Source: Mumia quercus
GTDB lineage: Bacteria; Actinomycetota; Actinomycetes; Propionibacteriales; Nocardioidaceae
Length of the DNA stretch: 64,000 nucleotides
Assembly (NCBI RefSeq): GCF_025506335.1
Contig: NZ_JANZYO010000003.1
Span: forward strand, 248,001 to 312,000
Direction of reading: 5' to 3'
Shown here: in pieces, positions 31,692 through 39,453 of the stretch
Layout of the letters: every line of letters starts with the position of its first letter
How positions within the stretch are numbered: the stretch's first letter is position 1
Position numbers and translations under genes: made by a program
The notes under the pieces: generated by a model
Told to the model about the DNA's origin: nothing
Databases searched by the model: none
The model's input: only the letters and a program-made list of their open reading frames with translations

Positions 31692-33199
31692 ACGGCCTCG
31701 TCGTCGCGCTCGTCGTCCCCGCGCTCACCGCTGTGCTGCTGGGGGGCCTGCGGGGCATGGTGACCGACCGGGTCGCGGCGCGGGCCGGTGTGGCGGCCTC
31801 CGTGGTCTCGGGTGTCTTCATCCTGGCCGCCTGGCTGCTGCACGACGGCGGCGGCTACGCGGCCGAGATCGACGCCGTGTGGGTCCGGGTCCTCGGGCTG
31901 CACTTCCACCTCGGGATGGACGGAATCTCCTTCCCGCTGCTGCTGATGACGACCGTGCTCTCCGCCCTGGTCTGCTGGGCCCTCGTGGACGACCCGCCGG
32001 CGGGTGACAACGCCACACCCGCCCTGGTGGCGCTGATCATGGTGGTGCTCTCCGCGGCGCTCGGCGTCTTCGCGTCGCTCGACCTTCTCCTCTTCTTCGT
32101 GTTCTTCGAGCTGGCCCTGATCCCGATGTGGTTCGTGATCGCTCGGTGGGGCGATCCGCACGACCCGGTGGGCCGGCGCGTCGCCGCGACGCGCTTCCTG
32201 CTCTACACCGTCATCGGGTCCGCGTTCATGCTGGTCGGATTCGTCACGGTCTGGGCGTTGAGCGGCACGTTGCAGATCCCCGAGCTCGCCGCCCGCTCCG
32301 AGGTCCTCGACGGCGGGTGGGCGCTCTTCGCCGCCGCGATGATCGCCGTCGGCCTCGCGGTGAAGACGCCGATCTGGCCTTTCCACCTGTGGCTGCCCGA
32401 CGCCCACGCGAAGGCGCCGACGGTGGGCTCGGTGCTGCTGGCGGCGGTCTTCCTCAAGCTCGGGACGTACGGGCTCCTGCGGGTGCTCGTCTCGGTCCTC
32501 CCCGGGCCCGCCCGCGACCTGGCCCCGTGGCTGGGCGCCCTCGGCGTGATCGGGATCGTCCTCGCGGCACTCGCGTGTCTGCGGCAGAGCGACCTCAAGC
32601 GCCTCATCGCGTACTCGAGCGTCGGCCACATGGGCTTCGTCGTCCTCGGCATCGCGACCCTCACCGAGATCGGGGTGGCCGCCGCGGTGTTCGCCAGCGT
32701 CGCCCACGGTGTCGTGACGGGGCTGCTGTTCTTCAACGCCGGATCCCTCAAGCGGCGCTTCGGCAGCGCGGAGATGGCGGTGCTCGGGCGAGGCCTCTAC
32801 GCGCGGATGCCGGCGCTGGCCGTGGTGCTGGCGTTCGCCGCGTTCGCCAGCCTCGGACTTCCCGGCCTGGCGGGCTTCTGGGGAGAGATGATGGCGCTGC
32901 GCAGCGCGTACGAGTCGGCGGTGGACTCCGGTGCAGGGCTGGTCCCGGCCGTGGCGACCGTGCTGCTGGTGGCCGCGCTCGTCGGTGTGCTCCTGACCTC
33001 GGCGTACTTCCTCCGGCTCCTGCGGTGCACGCTCCAAGGCGTCCCCACCCCGCACGACGCAGACGTCGACCTCGTCGGCTCCGAGCGGGGGATCGCGGCT
33101 GTGCTCGTCGTCGCCGTGCTCCTCCTCGGGCTCGCGCCCGGCCTGGTGGTGGGGGTCGTGGAGCCGAGCATCCCCGCGATCCTGGGGAGTGCCCGATGA
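31688..33199 (+). CDS. nuoM: Complex I subunit M, second copy
   Basis: 503 aa pump subunit from GTG 31688 overlapping the nuoL2 stop. FFVFFELALIPMWFVIARWG carries the conserved Glu and KTPIWPFHLWLPDAHAKAPT the family Lys/His motif. About 14 hydrophobic segments are seen. The stop overlaps ATG of nuoN2. Confidence 0.95.
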   Translation: MNGLVVALVVPALTAVLLGGLRGMVTDRVAARAGVAASVVSGVFILAAWLLHDGGGYAAEIDAVWVRVLGLHFHLGMDGISFPLLLMTTVLSALVCWALVDDPPAGDNATPALVALIMVVLSAALGVFASLDLLLFFVFFELALIPMWFVIARWGDPHDPVGRRVAATRFLLYTVIGSAFMLVGFVTVWALSGTLQIPELAARSEVLDGGWALFAAAMIAVGLAVKTPIWPFHLWLPDAHAKAPTVGSVLLAAVFLKLGTYGLLRVLVSVLPGPARDLAPWLGALGVIGIVLAALACLRQSDLKRLIAYSSVGHMGFVVLGIATLTEIGVAAAVFASVAHGVVTGLLFFNAGSLKRRFGSAEMAVLGRGLYARMPALAVVLAFAAFASLGLPGLAGFWGEMMALRSAYESAVDSGAGLVPAVATVLLVAALVGVLLTSAYFLRLLRCTLQGVPTPHDADVDLVGSERGIAAVLVVAVLLLGLAPGLVVGVVEPSIPAILGSAR

Positions 33200-34620
33200 A
33201 CCCCGAGGCGGTGGACTGGGCATCGGTCGGCGTCCCGCTCCTGGTCGCGGTCGGCGCGATCGCGGCGCTCCTCGTGGACGCGTTCTGGCCCGGGGGAGGG
33301 TGGCGCCGTCAGGGCGTCGTCGCCGTCGCAGGGCTGGTCGCTGCCGGTGCCTGGCTGGCCGAGACGGGCTCGCACGGTCCGCTCGTCGCCGGCTTCTCGT
33401 GGGTGATCCTCGTCGCCGCTCTGGTCGTGGTGGTCCTCACCCAGTCGCTGGAGGACGACCCCGCGATGCCGCCGGGGGAGTCGACGTTCCTCCTGCTGTC
33501 GGCCACCGCGGGTGCGCTGACCCTCGCCGCGGCCCGGGACTTCGTCACCCTCGTCGTCGCGCTCGAGCTGCTCTCGCTGCCCTCCATCGCGCTCGTCGCC
33601 CTGCGCCGCGACCGGCGCGAGTCCGTGAGCGCGGCATGGACGTTCTTCCTCGCCTCGGCCACCGCGACCGCCGTCACGCTGATGGGGTTGTCGCTGCTCT
33701 ACGGCCTCACCGGCACGCTCACGTACGCCGGGGTCAACGAGGCGCTGCAGACGTCGGAGGCGCCCGTACGCGTGATGGCGGCCGTGGTCGTGATGGTCCT
33801 GGTCGGTCTGGTCTTCAAGGTGGGCGCCGTGCCGTTCCACCTGTGGATCCCCGACGCGTACCGCGGTGCGCCCATCCCCGTGGCGGCGTTCCTCTCGGTC
33901 GTCTCCAAGGGCGGTGCGCTCGCCGCGCTGCTGGTCGTGCTCGCGTACCCGCTGCTGCCGCTGCAGCCGCGGTGGGACGTCTTCGTGGCCGTCGTCGCCG
34001 GGTTGTCGATGACGCTCGGCAACATCGGCGCGCTGGTCCAGCGCGAGATGGTCGGGATGCTCGCCTGGTCCTCGATCGCCCAAGGTGGCTTCGTCGTGGC
34101 GCCGATGGTCGCGCTCGCCGTCCAGGCCGACCTCGTGCTGACGGCGCCGCTGCGCTACCTCGCCGTCTACGCGATGGCCAACCTGACCGTCTTCGCGGTC
34201 GCCGTCGTCGCCGCGCGCAGGTTCGGCGGCACGACGTACGCGCATCTCGCCGGCGTCGGGCGCCGCGACCCGCTCCTCGGCGCCGCGCTCGTCCTCGGGC
34301 TCCTCACCCTCGCGGGGTTCCCGCCGGCGGTGATCGGGCTCCTCGCGAAGTACCTCGTCCTCCAGCCGGTGGTCGTCGGAGGGTACGCGTGGCTGGCGGG
34401 CGTGATGGCGGTCAACGTCGCCCTGGGCCTCGTCTACTACCTGCGGCTGGTCGTCGTCGCGTACGCCCCGGCGGACCGGGTCGGCAACGGCGTGCCGCCG
34501 GTCACCAGCGTCCGCGAGGGCCGCGGAGCCCGGCTCGCGTACGCGGTGGTGGTCGTCGGCGCGGTCGCCCTCGCGGCGACCTCGGTCGCGCCGACGCTGC
34601 TGCTCGGGGCGCTGCCCTGA
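33196..34620 (+). CDS. nuoN: Complex I subunit N, second copy
   Basis: 474 aa, last gene of the second complex I operon, from ATG 33196. VVALELLSLPSIALVALRRD holds the conserved Glu and KVGAVPFHLWIPDAYRGAPI the family motif, with SVVSKGGALAALLVV following. It is shorter than the first NuoN because the long inter-helix loop is missing. rnhA follows after 29 nt with its own promoter. Confidence 0.95.
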   Translation: MNPEAVDWASVGVPLLVAVGAIAALLVDAFWPGGGWRRQGVVAVAGLVAAGAWLAETGSHGPLVAGFSWVILVAALVVVVLTQSLEDDPAMPPGESTFLLLSATAGALTLAAARDFVTLVVALELLSLPSIALVALRRDRRESVSAAWTFFLASATATAVTLMGLSLLYGLTGTLTYAGVNEALQTSEAPVRVMAAVVVMVLVGLVFKVGAVPFHLWIPDAYRGAPIPVAAFLSVVSKGGALAALLVVLAYPLLPLQPRWDVFVAVVAGLSMTLGNIGALVQREMVGMLAWSSIAQGGFVVAPMVALAVQADLVLTAPLRYLAVYAMANLTVFAVAVVAARRFGGTTYAHLAGVGRRDPLLGAALVLGLLTLAGFPPAVIGLLAKYLVLQPVVVGGYAWLAGVMAVNVALGLVYYLRLVVVAYAPADRVGNGVPPVTSVREGRGARLAYAVVVVGAVALAATSVAPTLLLGALP

Positions 34621-34637
34621 CGCCCGACCGCGCGGTC

Positions 34638-34643
34638 TAGCCT
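34638..34643 (+). promoter_or_regulatory. Leaderless -10 box of rnhA
   Basis: TAGCCT ends 6 nt before GTG 34650. The 29-nt gap after nuoN2 has no ribosome binding site, so rnhA is likely read from its own leaderless message. Confidence 0.5.
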
Positions 34644-34649
34644 TCGTCC

Positions 34650-35102
34650 GTGCCTGACGACGTGAGCGTGACCATCCACACCGACGGTGCCTGCCTCGGC
34701 AACCCGGGGCCGGGCGGCTGGGGCGCCGTGCTCCGGTACGGCGACCACGTGAAGGAGCTGTACGGGGGAGACCCCGCGACGACGAACAACCGCATGGAGC
34801 TGATGGCGGCCATCTCGGCGCTCGAGGCCCTGACCCGCCCTGCGGTGGTCGACCTCCACACCGACAGCAGCTACGTCCGCAACGGGATCATGAGCTGGGT
34901 CGCGAAGTGGAAGGGCAACGGCTGGCGTACCGCTGCCAAGCAGCCCGTCAAGAACGAGGACCTCTGGAGGCGCCTCGACGAGGCCGCGCAGGTGCACGAG
35001 GTCCGGTGGCACTGGGTCAAGGGCCACGCAGGCGATCCCGGCAACGAGCGCGCCGACGCCCTCGCCGGCATCGGGGCGCTCGAGGCGAAAGCCCAGCGCT
35101 AA
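34650..35102 (+). CDS. rnhA: Ribonuclease HI
   Basis: Cleaves the RNA strand of RNA-DNA hybrids. 150 aa from GTG 34650. The catalytic DEDD set is visible: D12 ([16 protein letters not shown]), E50 (NNRMELMAA), D72 (HTDSSYV) and D136 (NERADALA), with the accessory His at 126 (KGHAGD). The length and the WKGNGWRT basic region are those of the type 1 bacterial enzyme. Confidence 0.96.
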   Translation: MPDDVSVTIHTDGACLGNPGPGGWGAVLRYGDHVKELYGGDPATTNNRMELMAAISALEALTRPAVVDLHTDSSYVRNGIMSWVAKWKGNGWRTAAKQPVKNEDLWRRLDEAAQVHEVRWHWVKGHAGDPGNERADALAGIGALEAKAQR

Positions 35103-35132
35103 CCGCCCCTCCCGCGTCCCCCGCCCGGTCCG

Positions 35133-35187
35133 CGGCGGTGAGCTGGGTCCCACCGCGGCGCTTCGCGTGGGACCTGACTCACCGCCG
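35133..35187 (+). terminator. Large nested hairpin after rnhA
   Basis: Outer stem CGGCGGTGAG (35133-35142) pairs perfectly with CTCACCGCCG (35178-35187). Inside it GTCCCAC (35147-35153) pairs with GTGGGAC (35167-35173) around a 13-nt loop. This two-stage hairpin is larger than needed for a simple terminator. It is most likely the transcription stop for nuo2/rnhA, but a structured RNA is possible. The rest of the 190-nt gap (35188-35292) holds an A-rich patch and the lipoprotein's ribosome site TTGGAGG. Confidence 0.55.
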
Positions 35188-35292
35188 GGCCCGCACGGCC
35201 GGCAGCCTGATTGCGACAAAACGACCAAAACGGGATGCGGTGCGTTCCAGACTGGACGGCAGCCCCCTCGCTCGTCTTGGAGGTCGGTCGCC

Positions 35293-35841
35293 ATGAAGCT
35301 CCCTCTCGGGGTCCTTGCCGTCGTACTCGGTCTGCTCACCGCCTGCAGCGCCACCGACGCGAAGGACGCGCTCGAGTCGAGCCCAGCCTCGACCAGGACC
35401 ACAGCGACGGAGGATCCGTGGGCCGAAGAGCTCGCGGACGCGACAACGGCGTCACGAAGCGCGTGCGCCGCGGTCTTCTCCGATCTGCTCAGCACCCTCG
35501 AGGAGCTCGGCTCACGGCTCGGTGTCGGCCTGCGCGTCGCGGAGTACGGCACCGAGGTGGGCGACATCCGGGTCGCCTACGACCAGGCAGCGAAGGAGGC
35601 GCCCACTCTCGATGACAGCTGTCTCGCCGCCGTCGGGCTCAAGCTCGAGCGCGCGCTGAACCACTACGTGAAGGCCAACCGCCTCTGGTCCGAGTGCGCT
35701 ACCGACTTCGACTGCGACATGGACGACGTCGACCCGTTGCTGCAGGAGCGGTGGCGCAAGGCCCGCGCCGCGGTCGACGAGGCCGCGACCGCGATCGAGT
35801 CGTACGCGCTCCGCGAGGACGACCAACCCGCGCGGTCGTAG
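35293..35841 (+). CDS. Small lipoprotein of unknown function
   Basis: 182 aa from ATG 35293 with TTGGAGG upstream. The signal sequence ends in the lipobox LLTAC, with the lipidated Cys at residue 18. The mature part is helical, acidic at the end, with four further Cys residues that could form disulfides. No family is recognised. It is convergent with yajQ, 23 nt between stops. Confidence 0.8.
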   Translation: MKLPLGVLAVVLGLLTACSATDAKDALESSPASTRTTATEDPWAEELADATTASRSACAAVFSDLLSTLEELGSRLGVGLRVAEYGTEVGDIRVAYDQAAKEAPTLDDSCLAAVGLKLERALNHYVKANRLWSECATDFDCDMDDVDPLLQERWRKARAAVDEAATAIESYALREDDQPARS

Positions 35842-35864
35842 GGCGACCGGCTCGGCGGCACGGC

Positions 35865-36359
35865 TCAGCGGTAATTCACGAACTGCACGGCGAAGTCGAG
35901 GTCGGCGCCCTTCACCAGTGCGATGACCTCCTGCAGGTCGTCGCGCTTCTTGCCCGAGACTCGCAGCTCCTCGCCCTGGATCTGCACCTTGACGCCCTTG
36001 GGTCCCTCGTCGCGGATCAGCTTGGAGACCTTCTTGGCCTGCTCCTGGGTGATCCCTTCGGAGAACGTCCCGTTGATGACCGACTCCTTGCCGGACTGCT
36101 TCGGGTCGCTCGCCTCCAGGGTCTTGAGGGAGACCCCACGCTTGACCAGCTTGTCCTTGAGCACGTCGAGCACCGCCAGCGCCCGCTCGTCGGCGTTGGC
36201 CTTGATGACGACGGCCGTCGAGCCGCTCTTCTCGATCGAGGCGCCGGTGTTCTTGAAGTCGTAGCGGGTCGAGATCTCGCGCGCCGCCTGATTGATCGCG
36301 TTGTCGATCTCGGCGTGGTCGAGCTTGCTCACGATGTCGAACGACGAGTCCGCGGCCAT
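35865..36359 (-). CDS. yajQ: YajQ-family nucleotide-binding protein
   Basis: 164 aa. The start [20 protein letters not shown] and the end VQFVNYR are characteristic of the YajQ/DUF520 family, along with [12 protein letters not shown] and the [11 protein letters not shown] stretch. Family members bind nucleotides; some bind cyclic di-GMP and some RNA. A role in this organism is not known. The start ATG 36359 has GAGAGG upstream. Confidence 0.95.
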   Translation of the reverse strand: MAADSSFDIVSKLDHAEIDNAINQAAREISTRYDFKNTGASIEKSGSTAVVIKANADERALAVLDVLKDKLVKRGVSLKTLEASDPKQSGKESVINGTFSEGITQEQAKKVSKLIRDEGPKGVKVQIQGEELRVSGKKRDDLQEVIALVKGADLDFAVQFVNYR

Positions 36360-36395
36360 GATGATCCTCTCGGTAGGTCAGCAGGGTCACCCGAT

Positions 36396-36425
36396 TTCGG
36401 GTGCGCCGGACTGCTGCGCTAAAGT
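36396..36425 (+). promoter_or_regulatory. Promoter of tRNA-Tyr
   Basis: -35 TTCGGG (36396-36401), 18-nt spacer, -10 TAAAGT (36420-36425). The -35 sits in the context CACCCGATTTCGGG, shared with the tRNA-Thr and rplJ promoters. Transcription would start about 25 nt before the tRNA. Confidence 0.6.
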
Positions 36426-36457
36426 CGTGCTGTTGCTCGCGCAGAGTAACAATCCCT

Positions 36458-36539
36458 GGCAGGTTGCCCGAGCGGCCAATGGGAGCTGACTGTAAATCAG
36501 CCGGCAATGCCTTCGCAGGTTCGAATCCTGCACCTGCCA
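36458..36539 (+). tRNA. tRNA-Tyr (GTA)
   Basis: Type II tRNA. Acceptor GGCAGGT/ACCTGCC, anticodon arm GCTGA-CTGTAAA-TCAGC with anticodon GTA, long variable arm CGGCAATGCCTTC, and T arm GCAGG-TTCGAAT-CCTGC. The 3' CCA is not encoded (A then CGT follows). Confidence 0.96.
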
Positions 36540-36544
36540 CGTCC

Positions 36545-36582
36545 GACGAGCCCGGTCCCGCCTGCGCGGGGCCGGGCTCGTC
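36545..36582. terminator. Bidirectional hairpin between tRNA-Tyr and the beta-lactamase gene
   Basis: GACGAGCCCGG (36545-36555) pairs perfectly with CCGGGCTCGTC (36572-36582). It lies 5 nt past tRNA-Tyr and 23 nt past the stop of the convergent beta-lactamase gene, serving both. Confidence 0.7.
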
Positions 36583-36605
36583 CGCGTCCGGAGTACGGGG
36601 CGCGC

Positions 36606-37778
36606 TCAGCGCCGGGCGTCGAGCACCGCGCGTGTGAAGGTGTCGGGGGAGACCGCCTGCGGGTCGCGCGGGACGGCCCCCATCCGTACGGCCACGATCC
36701 CTTCCGACGGCACCACGGCGACGACCTGGTTGCCCAGGCCGAGCGCCCAGAAGGCGTCCTTGGGGACGCGCGGCGCGAGCCGCCCCTCGGGGGACGAGGA
36801 GGCCGCCGCGCCGCCACCGGTCGCCGTCCGCGTCCCGAGGACGGGGCCCTTGCGGTTGACCCACCACAGGAGCCCGTACGCCGCGTTGAGCCGCGACGAC
36901 GAGCGTCCGGTGGCCTGCTCCACGTACGAGGGGGAGACGATCTGGCGGTCTCCCCAGCGACCGTCGCGCATCATCAGCAACCCGAGCCGTGCCAGGTCCA
37001 GGCACGAGGAGTTCACGCCCGAGAACATCGTCGTGTTGCCCGCGGGGTCCTCTCCCCAGTACGTCCGCGACATGCCGAGCGGGTCCAGGAGCTTCTCGCG
37101 GGCGTACTCCCGCGGCGTTCGACCCGTCGCGACCGTCAGCACCTCGTCGAGCGTCTGGATAGCGGCGTTGTTGTAGCGCCAGACGGTGCCGGGCCTGGCG
37201 TCCTGCGCGAGCCCGACGGCGAAGGCCGTCTTGTCGCGCGCGGCGAGCGCCATCTGCTGGTAGTCGGTGACGAAGTCCCAGTGCCGGCCGGAGACGTTGG
37301 CGAGGAGGTCGCGGATCGTGACGCGCGCCGCGGGGGTGCCCTTCCAGGCGCGGACGTACCGAGAGGCGCGGTCGTCCAGGTCGAGCAGCCCTTCGTCGGC
37401 CGCGATGCCCACCAGCACCGACGTGAGCGACTTCGTGACCGAGAACGCGGGTCCCATCGTGGTGCTGTCGGCGTCGCCGAACGATGCCTCGTGCACCAGC
37501 TCGCCGTCGCGCACCACGGCGACGCACGACGACCGGGACGCTTCGAGCTCGGCGTCGAGGGCGCGCAGCGCGGCGGGGTCGAACCCGGCGGCCTCCGGGT
37601 CCGTACGGGCCCAGTCGTCGCCAGGCACGGGCTCGGTCGGCGACACGCTGGGTGCTGCTGCGGAGGATGGTGGCGACGCCTCCGAGGTCGCGTCGTCCGC
37701 GGGCTCGCTGCCTGCGGAGCTGCAGGCGCTGAGCGCCAGGAGGCTCGCGGCCACGAGTGCCGTACGACGGGTGCGCAT
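36606..37778 (-). CDS. Serine beta-lactamase-like hydrolase, lipoprotein
   Basis: 390 aa. The signal peptide ends in a lipobox (LLALSAC), followed by a Ser/Glu/Pro linker. The active-site motif is FSVTKSL (SxxK Ser about 113) and the second motif is YNN (about 201). The family includes class C beta-lactamases, esterases and 6-aminohexanoate-dimer hydrolases. The WWVNRKG and WALGLGNQ regions fit the last group, so a substrate other than beta-lactams is likely. The start ATG 37778 has CACAAT 6 nt upstream (leaderless). Confidence 0.9.
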   Translation of the reverse strand: MRTRRTALVAASLLALSACSSAGSEPADDATSEASPPSSAAAPSVSPTEPVPGDDWARTDPEAAGFDPAALRALDAELEASRSSCVAVVRDGELVHEASFGDADSTTMGPAFSVTKSLTSVLVGIAADEGLLDLDDRASRYVRAWKGTPAARVTIRDLLANVSGRHWDFVTDYQQMALAARDKTAFAVGLAQDARPGTVWRYNNAAIQTLDEVLTVATGRTPREYAREKLLDPLGMSRTYWGEDPAGNTTMFSGVNSSCLDLARLGLLMMRDGRWGDRQIVSPSYVEQATGRSSSRLNAAYGLLWWVNRKGPVLGTRTATGGGAAASSSPEGRLAPRVPKDAFWALGLGNQVVAVVPSEGIVAVRMGAVPRDPQAVSPDTFTRAVLDARR

Positions 37779-37784
37779 GGTCGT

Positions 37785-37790
37785 ATTGTG
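37785..37790 (-). promoter_or_regulatory. Leaderless -10 box of the beta-lactamase-like gene
   Basis: Minus-strand CACAAT (37790 to 37785) ends 6 nt before ATG 37778 and fits nAnnnT. Confidence 0.45.
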
Positions 37791-37822
37791 GCGCGCAGGT
37801 GGGTGCCAGGACCGGGCCGGAG

Positions 37823-37836
37823 GTGACCGAGGTCAC
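37823..37836. repeat. Perfect 6-bp inverted repeat upstream of tRNA-Thr
   Basis: GTGACC-GA-GGTCAC forms a dyad 17 nt before the candidate tRNA-Thr -35. It could be an operator or chance; no known regulator site is matched. Confidence 0.3.
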
Positions 37837-37852
37837 GGGGGCGACCCCCGAT

Positions 37853-37881
37853 TTCGGTTCGTCGCAGGGGCCGTGTATCTT
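37853..37881 (+). promoter_or_regulatory. Promoter of the tRNA-Thr/tRNA-Met/rpmG unit
   Basis: -35 TTCGGT (37853-37858), 17-nt spacer, -10 TATCTT (37876-37881). The -35 context CCCCCGATTTCGG matches the tRNA-Tyr promoter. The start would fall about 15 nt before tRNA-Thr. Confidence 0.55.
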
Positions 37882-37902
37882 TGCTTCTCGGTTCGCCGAT
37901 AC

Positions 37903-37975
37903 GCCCCTTTAGCTCAGTCGGCAGAGCGTCTCCATGGTAAGGAGAAGGTCTACGGTTCGATTCCGTAAAGGGGCT
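37903..37975 (+). tRNA. tRNA-Thr (GGT)
   Basis: Acceptor GCCCCTT/AAGGGGC with discriminator T, D arm GCTCAGTCGGCAGAGC, anticodon arm TCTCC-ATGGTAA-GGAGA with anticodon GGT, and T arm TACGG-TTCGATT-CCGTA. CCA is not encoded. Confidence 0.97.
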
Positions 37976-38028
37976 CTGAGTCTCACCCGCTCCCTCCGCC
38001 CGGTGCAGAGGGCGGCGGGATGACGCAT

Positions 38029-38102
38029 GGCGGGGTAGCTCAGGTGGTTAGAGCACACGGCTCATAATCGTGGTGTCGCGGGTTCGAGTCCCGCCCCCGC
38101 TA
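38029..38102 (+). tRNA. tRNA-Met (CAT), elongator type
   Basis: Acceptor GGCGGGG/CCCCGCT (a G-T pair at the end), D arm GCTCAGGTGGTTAGAGC, anticodon arm CACGG-CTCATAA-TCGTG with anticodon CAT, and T arm GCGGG-TTCGAGT-CCCGC. It lacks the unpaired 1-72 position and the GGG/CCC anticodon stem of initiator tRNAs. The tRNA-Thr/tRNA-Met/rpmG order is typical for elongator Met in actinobacteria. Confidence 0.94.
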
Positions 38103-38145
38103 CAAAAGACGACAGAAGCAGTTCCACCGAAGAAGAGGCAGACTC

Positions 38146-38316
38146 GTGGCCAGCAAGAGCTCTGACATCCGCCCCAAGATCACCTTGGCGTGCACCGAGT
38201 GCAAGCGACGCAACTACATCACCAAGAAGAACCGTCGCAACGACCCCGATCGCCTCGACCTCAAGAAGTTCTGCCCGCACGAGCGTCGTCACACGGTCCA
38301 CCGCGAGACCCGCTGA
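38146..38316 (+). CDS. rpmG: 50S ribosomal protein L33
   Basis: 56 aa, from GTG 38146 with AAGAAGAGG upstream, 43 nt after tRNA-Met. The translation begins [20 protein letters not shown] and ends [12 protein letters not shown]. The zinc-ribbon half C16-x2-C19 is kept and a third Cys is at 43 (CPHERRH). The fourth Cys of the C+ form is missing, so zinc binding, if any, would need a His. The position after tRNA-Thr and tRNA-Met is the conserved actinobacterial arrangement. Confidence 0.95.
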   Translation: MASKSSDIRPKITLACTECKRRNYITKKNRRNDPDRLDLKKFCPHERRHTVHRETR

Positions 38317-38350
38317 CCCACCTCGTACGACTTCCCACGTACACACCGTT

Positions 38351-38386
38351 CACCGGGGTCCCGCCGAGCAGGCGCGGACCCCGGTG
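38351..38386 (+). terminator. Perfect 11-bp hairpin between rpmG and murB
   Basis: CACCGGGGTCC (38351-38361) pairs with GGACCCCGGTG (38376-38386) around a 14-nt loop. It may end the tRNA/rpmG unit or attenuate read-through into murB. It abuts the ATG at 38389, which argues for murB starting at 38407 instead. Confidence 0.65.
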
Positions 38387-38406
38387 TCATGTTGGGAGCC
38401 CTCTCG

Positions 38407-39438
38407 ATGCGTGACCTGACCGTCCTCGCCCCGCTCACCACGCTGCGGATCGGCGGCCCCGCCCGCGACATCGTCGAGGTGACGGACGCCGACGACCTCG
38501 TCGACACCGTCCGCGCGCTCGACGAGGCCGGCGAGCCCGTCCTCCTCCTCGGGGGCGGCAGCAACGTCGTGGTCTCCGACGAGGGCTTCGACGGCACCGT
38601 CGTCCTCATCCGTACGCGAGGCCTGGTGGCCGACGTCGACCGCTGCAGCGGGGCGACGCTGACGGTCGCGGCCGGCGAGGTGTGGGACGACTTCGTGGCG
38701 CACGCGGTCGACGAGGAGTGGGTGGGCGTCGAGACGCTCTCCGGCATCCCGGGTCGGGTCGGGGCGACGCCGATCCAGAACGTCGGCGCGTACGGCCAGG
38801 ACGTCGCTCAGACGATCGCCCGCGTCCGGACGTACGACCGGCGCGACAAGCGCGTCGTCACGTACTCCGCGGTCGACTGCCGCTTCGGCTACCGCACGAG
38901 CCGGTTCAAGGCCGAGCCTGGCCGCCACGTGGTCCTGGAGGTCACGTTCCAGCTCGAGCTCGGCTCGCTGAGCGCGCCGGTCCGCTACGCCGAGCTGGCC
39001 CGGACCCTGGGCATCTCCGTCGGTGACCGCGCTCCGCTCGGTGACGTCCGCGAGGCCGTCCTCGGCCTGCGCGCAGGCAAGGGCATGGTGCTCGACCCGG
39101 ACGACCACGACACGTGGAGCGCGGGCTCGTTCTTCACCAACCCGGTGCTCTCGGCCGAGGCCGCGAGCGCGCTGCCGGCCGACGCCCCCCGTTTCGCCCA
39201 GCCCGACGGCCAGGTCAAGACGAGCGCGGCGTGGCTGATCGAGCACGCGGGCTTCGGCAAAGGGTACGGCCGGACGGCGGCGCGCGTCTCGTCCAAGCAC
39301 AGCCTCGCCCTCACGAACCGTGGCGGCGCCACCGGCTACGAGCTCCTGGCCCTCGCCCGCGAGATCCGCGACGGGGTCGAGGCGAAGTTCGGCGTACGCC
39401 TCGAGAACGAGCCCGTCCTCGTCGGCGCCGAGCTCTGA
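38407..39438 (+). CDS. murB: UDP-N-acetylenolpyruvoylglucosamine reductase
   Basis: FAD-dependent reductase making UDP-N-acetylmuramate for peptidoglycan. 343 aa from ATG 38407, chosen because GGGAG lies 8 nt upstream; ATG 38389 adds six residues but has no ribosome site. Motifs are TTLRIGGPARD, LLLGGGSNVVVSDEGFDG (FAD-binding), SGIPGRVGATPIQNVGAYGQ, CRFGYRTSRFK, the SAGSFFTNPVL active-site Ser region and KHSLALTN. It is the type I length. Confidence 0.95.
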   Translation: MRDLTVLAPLTTLRIGGPARDIVEVTDADDLVDTVRALDEAGEPVLLLGGGSNVVVSDEGFDGTVVLIRTRGLVADVDRCSGATLTVAAGEVWDDFVAHAVDEEWVGVETLSGIPGRVGATPIQNVGAYGQDVAQTIARVRTYDRRDKRVVTYSAVDCRFGYRTSRFKAEPGRHVVLEVTFQLELGSLSAPVRYAELARTLGISVGDRAPLGDVREAVLGLRAGKGMVLDPDDHDTWSAGSFFTNPVLSAEAASALPADAPRFAQPDGQVKTSAAWLIEHAGFGKGYGRTAARVSSKHSLALTNRGGATGYELLALAREIRDGVEAKFGVRLENEPVLVGAEL

Positions 39439-39453
39439 GCCTGCCCTCGGCTG

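Noticed and set aside
35512-37836. Minus-strand frame of 774 codons running through yajQ and tRNA-Tyr
   Set aside because: It crosses a tRNA and two convergent genes in other frames; the translated tRNA gives a typical spurious peptide.
38029-38102. tRNA-Met as initiator tRNA
   Set aside because: The 1-72 bases can pair (G-T) and the anticodon stem lacks the three G-C pairs typical of initiators. A lysidine-modified Ile tRNA cannot be fully excluded, but the rpmG context favours elongator Met.
38062-38346. Minus-strand frame opposite tRNA-Met and rpmG
   Set aside because: Antisense of a tRNA and of the real 56-aa L33; the end [12 protein letters not shown] is a well-known tRNA-derived artefact.
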